Assembly (NCBI GenBank): GCA_039621445.1
Contig: CP154954.1
Coordinates: 30,880,395 to 30,944,394, forward strand
Direction: 5' to 3'
Length of the DNA stretch: 64,000 bases
Source of the DNA: Euglena gracilis
Taxonomy: Eukaryota > Euglenida > Euglenophyceae > Euglenales
Numbering within the stretch: the first letter of the stretch is position 1; the number at the start of each line of letters is the position of its first letter. Of the stretch, positions 21,476 to 35,200 are shown one piece after another. Both the position numbers and the translations under genes were made by a program. The notes beneath the pieces are model-generated. The model worked only from the letters and a program-made list of their open reading frames with translations, was not told the DNA's origin and ran no database searches.

Positions 21476-24400
21476 AGCCAAAACAGTACAAAATGGCCAA
21501 AATTGGCGGGAAAATGGCCGCAACTTGGGCTTGGTGGGGAGTTCGTGAAAAAGTAAAGCATTGTTGGATAGGGCATTCCAAGGGCTTTATTTTTGGTCTC
21601 CGGACATTTCCTTTCATTTTGCTTCATTGTCGGAATATTTTAAAAAAAAATCGATTTTTAAAAAACACCGTTCTGCCCAACTTTTCTCCGGCGGTAACCT
21701 TTGCTCTGACTCTGAAGAGATAAGAGCTCAGCGACCCCCTCTATCATCAACACCTAAAATATGAGCAACCCTTTGGCCGATTTTCGGCGGACAGCCAAAT
21801 AAAAACAACCCCTGATTGGACGATGTGAAGGAATTTTCAAAGGCAAAAAACGGCCGAAATAAGTGAATTCAAAAAATAAGCAACCCCTGGAGCCGATTAT
21901 CGGAAACCCAAATATAAGCAACCAGTTTCTTGTATTGGGGGGGGGGGGTAATGGGACAGCTGAATGGGAGAGCATTAAGAACTGCAGCCTTCAGGCGGGG
22001 TGTGGGTCATGCGTGTACTTCTCCAGGCAGAAATCTTGGACCGGTCAGGGAACAGGCAGTGGGCAGGACATAGACCCGCAGGGAGTGCGCCTTTTGCACG
22101 CAGGCCATGCTGCAGCCCTGCGCAGGGTGGGGATTGGGTTGAGGGAGGCGCAGCCCAAGTAGCAAACATGGGGGTCCCAGGGATGGTGCCGGGGACAATC
22201 CCCCCCAAAGAAGCAAGAGAGGGAGGGAGGGGAGGGGACAGGGCGGCAAACAAACACCTCTTTTCATTAGAATCCAGAATCCTTGAGTCCAAATGATGGA
22301 GAATTTGATGTTGGAAACTATCCCTCAACTCGCCTGGAACCGCAAAAAAAAGGGAGGAAAATCCAGCCCATCCGCCGCTGTGCACCTGGCTCCCAATTTC
22401 ACGACCTTCACCCTGTGCAGTGTCCTGCAATCAATCGAGCCACTCACCAGCCTGCGGGAAGGTAAACAGCATGTTTGGCACAGCTCAACCCATTCCGCCC
22501 AAACAATTCCGCACAGCAGAGGGGGGGGGGGCAAAAGGAAGGGACTGCCATTGGGGGGCAGGGACAGCCAGCCAACATCGGCCCGGGCGGCAAACCCTTC
22601 TTTGGGTCCGCGCAAGGCAAGGGTGGGGATCCCTTGGGAGGGATATTGACTCGGCAGAGGGGGAGAGGGAAATCCATCCAGGCAGCCGGCTGGCCCCCGC
22701 CGTTCGGTCGCCCACTGGTGCTACCAGCCCCATAACTGGAGAGGGCTGGCATGTTTTTTTGGGGGGGCTGCTTTGTACCAACCCTGGGCAAGAACCTCCA
22801 GAAACTTGGTACTTTGGTGGTGTTGTCAGGATTTGTCAGGATTTGTCGGGATTTGCCAGAATCCGCCCCTCCAGAGGGCCAAAAAAGTGTTGTCGGGATT
22901 CGTCGGGGTTTGTCGAGATTTGTCGCTGGAGACCCCGGAGTTGGGGATTGTAGGGGTGCCCTGGATATAGACAGCCCCATGCGTTGGCAGGGGGGGGGGG
23001 GAGAACGTTGCCTGAAAAGGGGGGCATTCCTGGGCTTCTGTAGAATTTGTGCCGAAGTGGCTCACTTCGCTGGGGGGTGTCCTCATAGAACCCATAGGGA
23101 GGAAACCTTATGAATTCCTGCGGTTTCTTATCAGTTTTGGGAGGGATTCTGAGACAAAAGTGGGCACTGTCCAGCCTGTATTGCATGGGATACGTTGAAT
23201 AAGGGTTGCAGAGAGGCCGGGTGGAGGCTCGGACCCCCCTATGGTCAAATGGGAGAGATGTCCACCTGAACCGCACCTTAATGTGATGCCCCTGTTTGTC
23301 ACCCCTTTGGTTGGTGACGGGGGGGGCGACAGTTGGGAGGTTACTATTACTACTGCTCCCCCCTTTATGTTGTCACTTTCTGCAGCGCACTTTTGCACGC
23401 AGTTAGCTTGCAGGGGGGGGGCAATTTGAAAGGGGGTGACAAAAGAGGGGGGTCTGGTTGACGGAGGGGACGTTCACGTGAGAGCATCTTTCTCTTTCTC
23501 TTTCCGTCCACTGGCTCCCACCCACCCTCGTGTGTGGCAGGGCCATCGGGAGGGGCAGCACCATGCGGGCGGGCAGGCTCCATCCAGCAACGCTTCTGGT
23601 GGCCCCGGGGGGTGTTTAGCCAACGAGGGGGATAGCCCAGCAGGGGTCCTGGCCCAGCTGAGACCTGCCCCCCCCCTCCCAAAGCATCTGCATGCGAACG
23701 TAAAGTGGGGGGGGGCAGCCCGGTGAAGTGGGGGGGATGGCTTCCGAATACAAAATTGACAAATTTGCTGACCACCTTTCAGGGCAGACAAAAAAATACG
23801 GTAGACAGTTTGGGGGAAATAAAGTAAACCCAAAATCAATTTTCCAGAATCAACGTAATATTCTTTTACTGTAATTCTTGTGCACAATAATTTCTGTCCA
23901 CCTTGTGTCATGAGTCCATATGACGCTGCCCCAACCTTGGCACACCTTAATATCCGAACAAAAAGTGGCAGAGAAACGACGCCAAACATGTTTTCTTTGG
24001 GCTTTTCCCATTACAAGACATTCGGTTTCCTTCTCCGGTTGAGCCAGACACATCCGTGGTCCAACAGACATGACTCTTGTGCATTCTCCTTGTAATTATT
24101 GGACGAGAGAGGAATTTCCTGGTGTAGACTGTCTAAACTACCATCTCCCAATGCCCAGCTTAAACATGAAATTGGCTCATATTGTTTTGGCAAATGTTTT
24201 GCCCAAAAAAATCCGACCAGAGTAATCTTGTCTAGCAAATGACAAAGACATAAGCAATAAAAAACGTCTGGGCAAATAAATGCCCCTATAACCAGCCCAT
24301 TCACTTGCTGATGGGATAAAGTATGCCTCCATTGTTTTTATAATATAAATCCTTCGACGCTGTGGTAAATGACTGAGACTGGAATTCGACCACAAACGTT

Positions 24401-24520
24401 TGATCAGGACTCCAGACCAAATCTTTTTGTTCTGAGGGAACGCCATTCATTCAACACTCCACTGATACGAACACTCAATGGCCCAAAATGAAAACCTCCC
24501 GCTTTTTTCTACCTTGGGAA
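21476..24520. other. Spacer with ambiguous GC-rich open stretches
   Basis: At 22475-22735 both strands are open over Gly/Pro/Gln-rich sequence. An acceptor-like CCTCTCCAG (minus, near 22738) and plus-strand composition each suggest an exon, and I cannot decide. Around 22822-22925 GTCGGGATTTGT-type units repeat. 23750-24470 is ordinary mixed sequence without a supported gene, downstream of the RRM gene stop. Confidence 0.3.
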
Positions 24521-24636
24521 TCAACGTGCACGCTTTGAATTTGGGCGAGGGAGTGAATCTGTGTGTCGCCCAAATGGATTTTTCCACACGTCAGTTGACT
24601 GTGCCTTCTGGGGTGCAAAACAAGCTGGGCCTGGCA
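24521..24636 (-). CDS. Terminal exon of the RRM gene
   Basis: Follows a CATTCCAG acceptor; two other AGs 6 and 12 bases on keep the same phase. It encodes about 38 residues with Ser-Thr-Asp-Val-Trp-Lys-Asn-Pro-Phe-Gly-Arg and ends Asn-Ser-Lys-Arg-Ala-Arg, then TGA at 24523-24521. The basic end could serve as a nuclear signal (inference). It enters in phase 1, matching the exon at 26272-26445 if that uses the second GT of its GT-repeat donor. Confidence 0.5.
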
Positions 24637-26238
24637 CTGGAATGTTGGGATTTGGGTCAGAAGAGAGGATGTCTGGGCAGAGAGGAGGAAGGGAGGCTGG
24701 AGGGGGGGGGGGGCGGTGGCGCAGTGCCCGAGATGCATTTTTGAATGGATCCGAAATCAACACACCAATTGGGGAAAATTGGCGAAAAATGGGAAAAAAT
24801 TGTTGGTGCACAATTTTTTCTCCCCTGGGTATCCTGGTGGGGTCCAACCCCACTGGGACTGGGTACCTTCTTCCATCGAACTCAGCCAGTTGTTTGATGT
24901 GTGGAAGAGATCTTCGAAAGATAATTTAGCAACATTGCATGTGTCGTTAAACATTACTCAAACAAAGCACCCAAAAAAATAATATCACCACGGGACCTGA
25001 TTTTGGTAGCCCAATGTGATATCCCCCCCCCCACACTGATGTCAAGAAAAACATGTGCTTTGTGATGGTTGGAATAATAATATTTTTGTAAAAAGATTTT
25101 CATGATTTCAGCCACGTTCTAGTTGGAAAGCAAAAATGCGCCTTTCTGAGACATAAAAATTGCACCAAAGATGGAATTTGACAAAAATATATAAACCCGA
25201 CCCCCCACTTATAACCCCCCCCCATCCTATAACCCCCCTTCCACTTATAACCCCCCCCCTCGGGCCCAACCACTAAACCGTGGCTTATAACCCCCCCCCC
25301 CCCGGGAAGACATGAGAAGGCAAAGAGATCCGCCAAGGCTGTAACCCCCCCACTTATAACCCCCCCCTTGGGGCCAACCACTAAACAGGATCCTATAACC
25401 CCCGGGGGGGTTATAAGTGAGGGGGGGGGGTTACAACCGATTTCAAGGTCAAATTCTGCCACAGAAAAAGACAAAAATTATTTAATAATATCCCCCCAAA
25501 CAATATCCCCCCCTGGGGATGGACTCCACATAATGTTTCAGGGGGAATATCATTTGGGGGGTTATCTCCAAAAAAAGCAAAAAAAGGCGAAAAATCTCTC
25601 CCATTTTTCACATCCCAAAGAAATGCAAACCACAAAAACAAATGAAATATTGCCTTCCTGGCGCAACCAATTCCGACAAGCACCGGTGGGGGAGCGGTGG
25701 CAGAGAGCGGTGGCCAGCAACTGCGGCGCCACCATCGCGGCCTCAATATGCGGCACGGCGCGGCCTCCGCTTGCCCCGCCAAGCCCTGAGGCGGGAGGCA
25801 GGCGGGTAGGTAGGCGGGGGGGGGGGGGGGAGGGCAGCGTGGAAAACTGTCAACTGGCTTTGTAATTGTCAACTTGCCTTGGCACACTGCGCAGTGTTGG
25901 GCACATATACGATCCATTGAAGCCTCTCTGCGCCTGGGCGAAAATGGCTGGGTTCAGGCAAAAACAAGAATAATCCAGCACACAGACACACAAGCCCACG
26001 GACACATGCTTAGGTGTCAAATGAGGTCATGCATGCCAATACATACACACACATGCACACAGATAGACCTTCCCATACATCAATCACCTGCAAACACAAG
26101 CACATACACACATACAGACACAAGCACATCCATGCATGCATGCACGCAAACATGCACACGCACGCACGCACGCACACACGCACGCATGCATGCAGACACA
26201 CACACACACACACACAGGCGTGCGGACACCCACACCCA

Positions 26239-26274
<36 letters not shown>

Positions 26275-29200
26275 AGTTGTCCGAATTATTGTCCTTGTTG
26301 ATGTCATTGAAAACACCAGAGGGCATAGGGGGACCGCCCCAGTCCTCTGGGTTGCCTTGGGTAGGTGGCTGTGCCTGTTGTGGGTTACCCTTGTACAGTG
26401 CCTGGGGACCCTCGTTGCCAATATCAGCAGGGCCCGGCAGGACACCTGCAGAGGGGGGGAGGGGGATGAGTGTCTTGGCAACCGGGAATTTTGTTGCTGA
26501 TGGGGTGCACATCCGACGACCAATGATTTGACAAACTGCGAGATGTTCCGATATTTATAATTGTACATGAGTGCAATACTGGGCAACAGTCTGTAGGAAC
26601 TGCAACCATCGACAATGGGTTGTGGGTAGGGCGTGGTGATGTTTCTGCACTGCAGCATCAACGTTGTGTGGCACTGTGGGACAAGAATCTTATAAAAACT
26701 AAAATGACTTTTTGAAAGAAGAACCACCCGTGAAAATGATTGCAATATGGGGTGACTTTGGTCATTTTACCTGTCTTTTTTTGGCCAAAATTGAGTGGTG
26801 TTTCCACCACATCTCAACATGTCTATGACAATGGCCACATCATCTGTACAAAAAAAAAAGCTGCTAAATGCAGCAAAAAAGTGGTCCAAAATAGCCACAG
26901 ATGGACAAAAACGCCAGAAGCAGCCAAAACAGTGAAAAATGGGCCAAAAAAAAAGGTGGCTGAAAACGGGCCAAAGGTTGACCTTAATTGCCAAATGCAA
27001 CCCAAAATGGCCGAAGGTGGCCAAAAGTGGCCTAAAATGGCCAAAAAGTGGCTCAGAACAGCCAAAAGTGGCCGATTTGTAAGAAACCAGCAAAAAAAAA
27101 AGAACCAGAAAATAGGGTTCGGTAAAAATTTGTGAAAATTTCACAAATGGGAATGGTTCTTCTCACACAGTGTACGTGATGCGCCACGTGGTGCGCCACA
27201 CGGTGAACGCGGTGTCACACGCGGTGCGCACGGTGTGGGGGCATTCCCTGTGCAGGAGTGCCTGGTGGGGACGGTAGCCCCCCCCCAGGGTTTTTTTAAA
27301 AAGGGGGGGGGGAGGGGTGGTTTTGGAACCCCCCCTGGTCAAATGGGTGGGGTGGGACCACGGCCAAAAAGGCCAAATTTTCACCCCGGCGCTTTTTGTG
27401 CAGGACCTTTGGAACTTTTGGGGTAAAGATTTGTAAAAAAAAAATTCCAAAAAAATTTCAGCGCAAAGAGAGGACTGGCAGCACACCAGAACAGAATCAT
27501 GAGGAGGCATCTTTTTCCCTGAACTAAAATGTGTTGCGTGGTGCCTTGATGGGGGATGTGATTGTGGTGCGATGGGAAACGGTGTGCTGTGGTGGCTGCT
27601 GTACTACAGGGGACGGTGCAGGAAAAAACTGTGCTCCGATGTCGGAAGCTGTTCAGGATGTGTTGTGAATATTTGCTGGTGCCTAGTCATATATAGGGGT
27701 GAGCCAGACCTGATGACAATGGGGAAAATGTTGAAACGAGGGGGAAATTGGAGGTTGTAGCAGATTTTCAAAACCCAGGGTTACACTTCAATATATTGCT
27801 TCTAATTGTAAACTGTGCGGGACTAGCATTGACGCTAGTGGTGAGGGAGGGGGGAACACGAAATTGGCATGTTCAACAATCTGGAAAAAAGTGGATGCGG
27901 CCCAGCCACAATCAAACGACAGAGCCAGAACAGCAACAAGATAAGAGTCCAGGAGGTGTCAGAGCGCAAGAGAACCAAGAGAACCAGATTGACCATAACC
28001 CCCCCCCCCCAGATGGGAGGATCAGGTCAGGGTGCCTTGGGGCACCCTGGTCTGACCTTGGGGCACCCAGGTTATCCACACTTGAAATCCAGCCTGTCTA
28101 AAGACGAAGCCCCTAACGAGGAGAGCCACCACGACCGACAGGGGTTGGGACAGGGCGGGCATTGGGACAGCGTCAAGCAGCGACAGGAGCAGGGCGAGGC
28201 TGAGGGGTACACACCCTGCACTCGGTCCCACAGTGAGCCGCCCCCTTTGCCCGGCTTTCGGCTGGGGAACCCCGGCGGGTTCGAGTAGTCCTCCGCCGCT
28301 GACACCTCCCTGGCAGGCCCGAGGCCGCCTCATTCCCCAATGCCACACCCCAGAGCCAGAAGGGGGGGGGGCAATGACAATTTGAAGGAGTCCGGACCCT
28401 CCCACCTTCCGGGGTTGAACTCTGGTAGAAAAGCACTATGCTATTCAAATTTTGATTTATCCAGCCTGGATTTAATTTTGGAAGCGTTTCTTATCCCCCT
28501 GTGGCCCTGCAGTAATCCTGAGTGCATTTCTTGCAGTTCCCCTATTTTTTCTGCAGTTTCTGTATTGTGAGCCTTTTCAAGGTCAACAGAGAAATTACCT
28601 CCCACCAATATTGACCACAAAAAATGCGATTTTGGGTACTTTTGGGGCAAAAATCTGTCAGATTTCAAAAAAATGGGGTCCCAGTTCCCGGCCCCAGGGG
28701 GGGGCAAAGGCTGCTAGCGACGCCCCAGTTTCGCTCAATTATTTCTGTGATATATTTTATTCATTTGCTTTGAATGCCAAATCCTTATTTACAAAGAAAC
28801 ATGAGAGGAAAATGCATCAGATGAAATCGACAAATCTGAAAAAGGAACGCTTGAAAGCATGCATTTTCATTTCAACGTGCAAAGCAGTTTTCATATTCTT
28901 TAAAACGTTCCCACAAAGTTGCAACTGGTGTGCTGAATGGTGGAGGACACGGTTTAATGTAAGGAGGGGGCCTGGCTGTAGGTGAGGGGTGCCTCCCAGG
29001 GGTTATTTTTTTTAAGACCTTTAAAAAAGCCTTAAGTTTTTTGGCCAAAACGCCTTAAAAACGTTCAAGAACCTTAAAAGAAAATCATTTGGCAAATTTT
29101 TTGAAATTCAAGCAGAAAATGAGCTTGCAAAATCTGGGCAAAACAAGCCAACTCCAGGGGAAAAAAGAATTTCTGGCATCGCTGGAACATTCTCTACCCA

Positions 29201-32200
29201 CCCAAACTCGAAAAAACGAGGTTTACGAATTTTTCGTTTTTGGATGGATTTTGGACGTTTGATGCCGGGTGGACTTCCCTTGGAAAACAGACGCCTTAAA
29301 ATTTTGAAAAATGCCTTTGGGAACCTTAAAACCCTTAAAACCCGCCTTAAAAAACCTTGAAAATCTGAAAATTTACGCCTTAAAGCCAGGGCGGTCCTTA
29401 AGCAAAAAAAATTCTGTCCCAATACACTTCAACCGAAAAATAAGGATTTTGGTCGGGGAACTTTTTTGAAAATTACTTTGAAAAATGAACCCAAAATACA
29501 TCGTTTTTTGATGGAAAACCACATTTTCACCAAAAAAAAAAAACTCCAAAATTTTAGGGTTGAAAATTGTTAGTTATTAGGAGGGGGATCAAAAAAATGC
29601 AGGTCAAAAAATAGGACCAAATTTTGGAGCATTCGAATTTTACTGAGAGTTTTTCTCTTTGGGAATTTTTTGGATTTTCAATGGCATTTTTTTGCTTCAA
29701 AAACCTCTCAAAGTCAAAATTTTGAGAAATGTTGAAATTTTGGAAGGTGTGAAAAAAAAATGGGGTTTGCGGGGTTTTGGGGGGGGATCCCCATTTCGGG
29801 TCCCAAAATAGGTCAAAAAATTTCGGGGTACAAAAATTGGTGCTCCCGGAAATACGGGAAGAGGTGGGGGGGGGGGGGGCAGGGTTGTATGGGAATCTCC
29901 GAGGGGGGGGGACCCCTTCTGAAACTGGGGGGGGGGACCCCTCCCATCTCCAGTTTTCGGTCGCCGAAAATTTCGGCCGCTTTTTGGGGGGTCAAAAGGT
30001 CAATTTTTCTGAAATTTCTCAAAAATGGTGGAGAATCAAAAGAAATGACTAATACCTAAATTGAAGCCCTTAAAAAGCACTATCTAACAGTATATTGATT
30101 TTCTGACAACTCTCCACCTGTCCCGATTTATGGTCATTTTTGGCCATTTTGCCAAAATTTCATGTTTAGCCTCAAAAAAAGTCCTAAAGTGCACTCCCAG
30201 CGCGATTTTTTTTTTGCCTCCGCAGAGGAGGAGGGGGGGACACCCTTCCGAAACTGGGGGGGGTGGGAGGACCCCCCCCCCTACCACCTTACCCCCCCTT
30301 CCAAAAATCCAAAATCCGCTGGTACTTTCGGCCAATTGGCCTGACTGTTTGTCACTTTTTTGGCCACCATTTTGCCAAGAGTTAACCGAAATGACCCAAA
30401 ATTGCCAAAAATTTGGCCAAAGAAGTTTGACCAAATTTTGGCCAACTTTGACCGTCTTTTGTTGCAACATGTAAAATGTACAACTCACCAACATACAACA
30501 TTGACTGTTTGATGTTTCAGTGAATGCAGTGTAGTTTCCTATTCAGATTGTTCAGTGGTATTCTTCTTCTGTTGTAGTGATCTGTTCAAAAATTATTTTG
30601 TTGGGTTGAGGAAGCAGAAAACCGCTTCTTTGCATTCTTCTGTTTTTTTTTTTCACAGGGTTTCCCCCATCATCTCCAAATGACCCAGTACTTTCGGCCA
30701 GACCTCTTCCAGGAACCTCAAAAAAAAGCCCTTTTTTTGGAAGCGGTTTTCCGCTTCCTCTTCCGTTTACAGAGCGTCAAAATTTTTGGGCAATTTACAC
30801 AATGTGCAAGGGAGGGGGTTGATCAATGACTAAGTGATTGTTTGGGCTCGTTGCCAACTTCCAGGGGAAGAGGGGAGAGGTGTGTATGGTCTTTTTCGGG
30901 GCAGGCCAGGGCAGAACGGGAAGGCCTGGTGGGGGGGGTCGAGCCCCCCCCAACCGGGAGGTTGGGGGGGCGAGCCTGTTTTGGGAAAAATGAGCGCGAA
31001 ATACATGATTTTTTGATGGAAAACCACATTTTTTCACAAAAAATTTTAACAATTTCAGGGTTAAATTTGGTATTTTTTAGGAGGGGGGGTGGAAAATAAC
31101 GAAGGTCAAAAAAAGTGGACCAAATTTTGGCACAGTCAGAATTTTACTGACAATTTTTCTCTTGGAAGTTTTTTTGGATTTTCAATGGCTTTTTTTTGCT
31201 TCTAAAAACTCTCAAAATGAATTGTTGAGAAAATTTTGAATCTTTGGAAGGTGGGGAAAAAATGGGGTTTTGAGGGGTTTTTGGGGGGACCTCCCAAAAT
31301 GGGTCAAAAAAAAAACACCCGGCGCCAAAAGCGCCGGAAAAATTTTTTCGGGTCCAAAAATTGGTGCTGGGGGGGGGGGCGGTCCTCAAGGGGGCGGTCC
31401 TTAACTAAAAAAAAAAAAATCCCGTCCCTTATGGACCGCCCTGCTTAAAGCAATACCCCCTGGTGCCTCCCTCCCTTCCTTGACTGGGGGTCCAGACCGA
31501 AAGTTTGGGCTTGCTGGGAAAAGGCTGCTGACCCCCCCCTCCCCCAGCTGGAACTGGACCTGAACCAGGGTCGAACTGGGTACAAAAAAATCGAACCTGC
31601 AAAAATGCCCTCCAAAAAAAACCTATTTTGACCCAAAATATGCCCCGGCCAGCCAAATTCTGACTTATTTTGCCCATATTTTCGCCATTTTTTTGCACTC
31701 CGAAATCAGAGATTCCGTTACCTTCCAGCAGGGGGGGGGGTATGCAACTTGGCCCTTCGAATTATGCAAGTCAAAAAAATGCAAAAAATGCAAAAAAAAA
31801 TGCAACTTGCATAAAACCCCTGAGAAAAGGCTGGAATATAATAGAGTTTTTCTGCCTAAAATCCGTAAACACCTGTCAATGGTTCACAAAGAAGACCTCC
31901 TGGAAGACAATGGCAAGCACTGAAGCTTTGAAAATCAACATGAATGGCACCTGCACGTTCAGTCTAAGCAAATCGTCCCTCCAGGTCACCATTGAACATC
32001 AATAAAAATGACAAAAACAAACTCGGAAAACATTCACTCCTCTGCAAAGCTGCCTTTTAATAGGGTGAAAGTATCAAAGACGCCAGGCAACTGCAGAGGG
32101 ACCAGAGACAAAACATGACATGGCGACCAACTACAAAAAAAATTTCCAGGCAAAATATTTTACGCAAAAAAAAATGCAAAAAAAATGCAAAAAAAGCAAA

Positions 32201-35200
32201 TTTCGGGAAAACCTGATTATGTAAAAAAAAGCAAATCATGCAAGTTGCATATTCCCCCCCCTGCTGCCAGCCGCCCAAAAGGCAGCTTGAAAAAAAAAGC
32301 GTCCAGGGGAGGAGGGGCTGGAAAAAGTTGCTGGCTGGAGATAAAACTGCTGATGGCTGGACCCCGCTCCCAAGGTGCAGGGTGGGGTCCTCTTCCGCTT
32401 AAACAATGGCCTGCCTATGTACATCCCCAAACTGATATTCTTTCCTTTTTCGTTCGCAAAATCCCCTGCAGAGGTTTTGGAATATGTGAAAATTTCTACT
32501 GGACATGTGGGGTACCCCCTACCAGAGCAAAGCACGCCCATCAGGTCCTGGCTGGTGTCATCTGTATGATCAGCGGCTGGGTCCACTTCACCCCTGTGGC
32601 AGAGAAGGCCAAATAACGGAGGCGTTTGTGTTACGCAAAATGTTTGCTGTACCCACTTTGATAGTTTGCTGTTGTGTTCAGGGATTTTTTTCCTCTGGCA
32701 TTAGCCAAAGAAAATCCCAGTGGTTTCAAAACCTGTTGTAAACAGGATGCTGAAAGATTACCTAAGGTTCTCTGCCCATTTTGGCAGTATTTTTGAGGGT
32801 CGATTTTTCTGGCAAAGTATAATTTTGGCCAGACACCCTCGGGCAGGGCCGTAAGCGAGCGTTGGTTTTGCACGGGGGAGGGGAGGGGGCGGTCCGACCA
32901 CCCCGGGCTGGGGGGGGGGGTTCAACCCTCTGGAGCCAGAAAAACTTTCTTCTTTTCTGCTTTCCACCAGAAAAGAATAGCCAAAATTCATATGATTTGA
33001 TAAATAATTTGCAATTCATTTTCACAAGTTTCTCAAAAATGCCATTTTTGACAATTTTTTTAAAAAACTTTTTAAATAATTTCTGGAGCTTTGCACAGAA
33101 AATTTTTGAGGTAAAGCCCATTTCAGCTCCCCCCCCCCCCCCGAGTCCGCAGCCTGGCTGGTAGCTGCTGGAAAAAAGGTTTTGGCTGGCTGGACCTCCA
33201 TCGAGGGGGTAAGGTAAGGTAAGGTGAGGAAAGGTAAGGTAAGGTAAGGTAAGGTAAGGTAAAGTAAGGTAAGGTAAGGTAAGGTCAAGAAACACCTGCA
33301 AGCGAGGCATCTGCACACCGGAGCTGCAGCCCATTGTTCAGGCACATCAGGCTTTGCTTCGCGTTGCCTGTTGTTGCGTTCAGGTTCATGATGCGGGAAA
33401 ACGCCTGCACCGCCGCCATGTCCTGCGCTGGTACGTTCGGCGGGGTGGCCAGCTGGCCGCTGCTGCCACCACCGCTGCTGCTGCTCTCGGCGGGGGGCGG
33501 CCGCTGGGTGGGCTGGGTTCAAGGCCGTTCGTCCAGGTCCAGGTATCTCAGCCACAATGACGGAAACCAGCAGCAACGACGGGAGCCAGGAAACTGTCCG
33601 CATGACAAGTTGGCGAGTGTGGGGGGTTGAAATGTACGTGTAATGTAGTGCCATGTATTGTAATGTAATGAAATGTGATATGATGTGATATGATGCTATG
33701 TAATGAATGTAATGTAATGCAATGCAATGCAATGCAATGCAATGCAATGCAATGCAATGCAACATAACGTAATGCAATGTAATGCAATGTTAGGTTCCGA
33801 GTAGGGGTGGGGAGCGAACTTGGGCATATTTGACACAAGCTACCGCCTTATTCACAGAGGGCATTTCCATTGTAAAAAAAAAAATCAAACACCCTGATTT
33901 CAATGGGGTAAATATCACAGGGGGCTGATGTCAAAGACCCTCCCCAAACCTTCATTAGGGAGGGGTTCAGAATCTTCAATGGGCATCACATTGGACATCG
34001 TATGGGCCTTTCCCACCTTCGGACCATACAATTTTTTTACCGACCCCGGGGGGGGAGGGGGGGTCACTCCACTTTTTGAAAAACCAGTCAGTCACTTTTT
34101 TCAGGAAACCAGTCAGTCACTACCCCCCCGGGGGGGGGGGGGGTCGGCCACTCTGGAATCCAAAGGAAATTTGACCCAAAACATGCAAAAAAGGCCCAAA
34201 AAAATTTTCCGGCGCCTTCGGCGCCGGGTCACTTTAGTAATTTTTTGCCGACCCCCCCTCCCCAGGCGACCCCCCCTCCGAAAAAACCAGTCACCCACCC
34301 CCGGGGGGGGGGGGGGGGGGCCAGTGCTTAAAAAATTGTCTGCTTCGGACCTTTTTGTCTGGGGGACGGACAGCCTTGGAGGCCATTGGTATTCATTCCA
34401 CCGAGGGGGCTCCGGCTGAGGGAGTGGCTGCAAGGAGTGAACATTTGAAAGAGATGGAAGTGGCGCCATCTCACCATAAAATTTTGGTTAAAGCAAAATA
34501 CCAGGGAAGGGAGCAGGGCGTTTTTCATCGACTCCCCCCCCCCGAGGGGGGGGCAAGCTCAAAACGGCCACAGTGCACACAGGGGGGTCAAGCTCAGAGG
34601 CTGGAAAATTATGGCTGGCTGGAAAAAGGCTGCTGGCTGATCCCCCCCTCCGCCGGGTCCCGGGCGGGAACTGGGCCCGACCTGGGGTCGAACCGGGTAC
34701 CAAAAAAATCGGAATCGCAAAAAAATGTCCAAAAAAACTGCCAATTATGCAAGAAAAATGCGATTTTTGACCATATTTGCCATGACCAGCCCTTTTCCGA
34801 CCCATTCTCGCCCATTTTGACCCATTTTTTTTGCCCATTTTTGACCCACTTTTGCCCATTTTGAACCCAAAAGCGAAAAATTGGTTGCCGTCCAGCTGCA
34901 GAGGGCGGCTGGAAACAAATAAACCTCGTTGAGCGGGGGAGGGGGGTCCGGGGCTGGAAACAGGCTGCTGGCTGGGCTACACCCTGGAAGGGAAGGAGGA
35001 ATTAGAAGAGTGGCTAGAGTGGGGGAAAATGCCAAACCTGGTCAGGTCGATTACTGAGCCAGGCAAGTACACAAGAAATGCCTGAGTGGATTCATTCTTT
35101 GGACCTCGTGGTTAAATGAGAGCAATGTGGGCGGGCCGAGACAAGCGCGAGGGAGGCGGGTCTGAAGGGAACCTCCGACTAGGGCAGTCACTTGAAGGGA

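Larger units (their letters stand above)
28310..31728. other. Long intron: AT-rich repeats
   Basis: Part of the 4.2 kb intron between the 32.5 and 28.3 kb exons. It contains CCTTAAAA-type repeats (29000-29390), the repeat pair listed separately, paired GAAACTGGGGGGG blocks (29915 and 30248), and GCTTTTT/AGCGGTTTTCCGCTTCC motifs (30625, 30740). No exon was recognised. Confidence 0.4.

Noticed and set aside
26010-26300. Cys/Val or His/Thr-rich proteins on both strands
   Set aside because: They are translations of the CA/GT microsatellite. Only the adjoining 26272-26445 segment looks coding.
27869-28288. Plus-strand protein-coding gene
   Set aside because: Overlaps the phase-matched minus exon at 28215-28298 and has no acceptor or start supporting it.
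32375-32616. Plus-strand terminal exon ending Val-Ala-Glu-Lys-Ala-Lys
   Set aside because: Plausible composition, but the minus exon 32523-32593 has better splice sites and fits the RRM gene phase. Kept only as an alternative.
33022-33777. Long minus-strand frame with Leu-Thr-Leu-Pro-Tyr and Ile-Ala-Leu-His repeats
   Set aside because: Produced by AAGGT and AATGC microsatellites. A different minus frame (33319-33503) carries the plausible exon.
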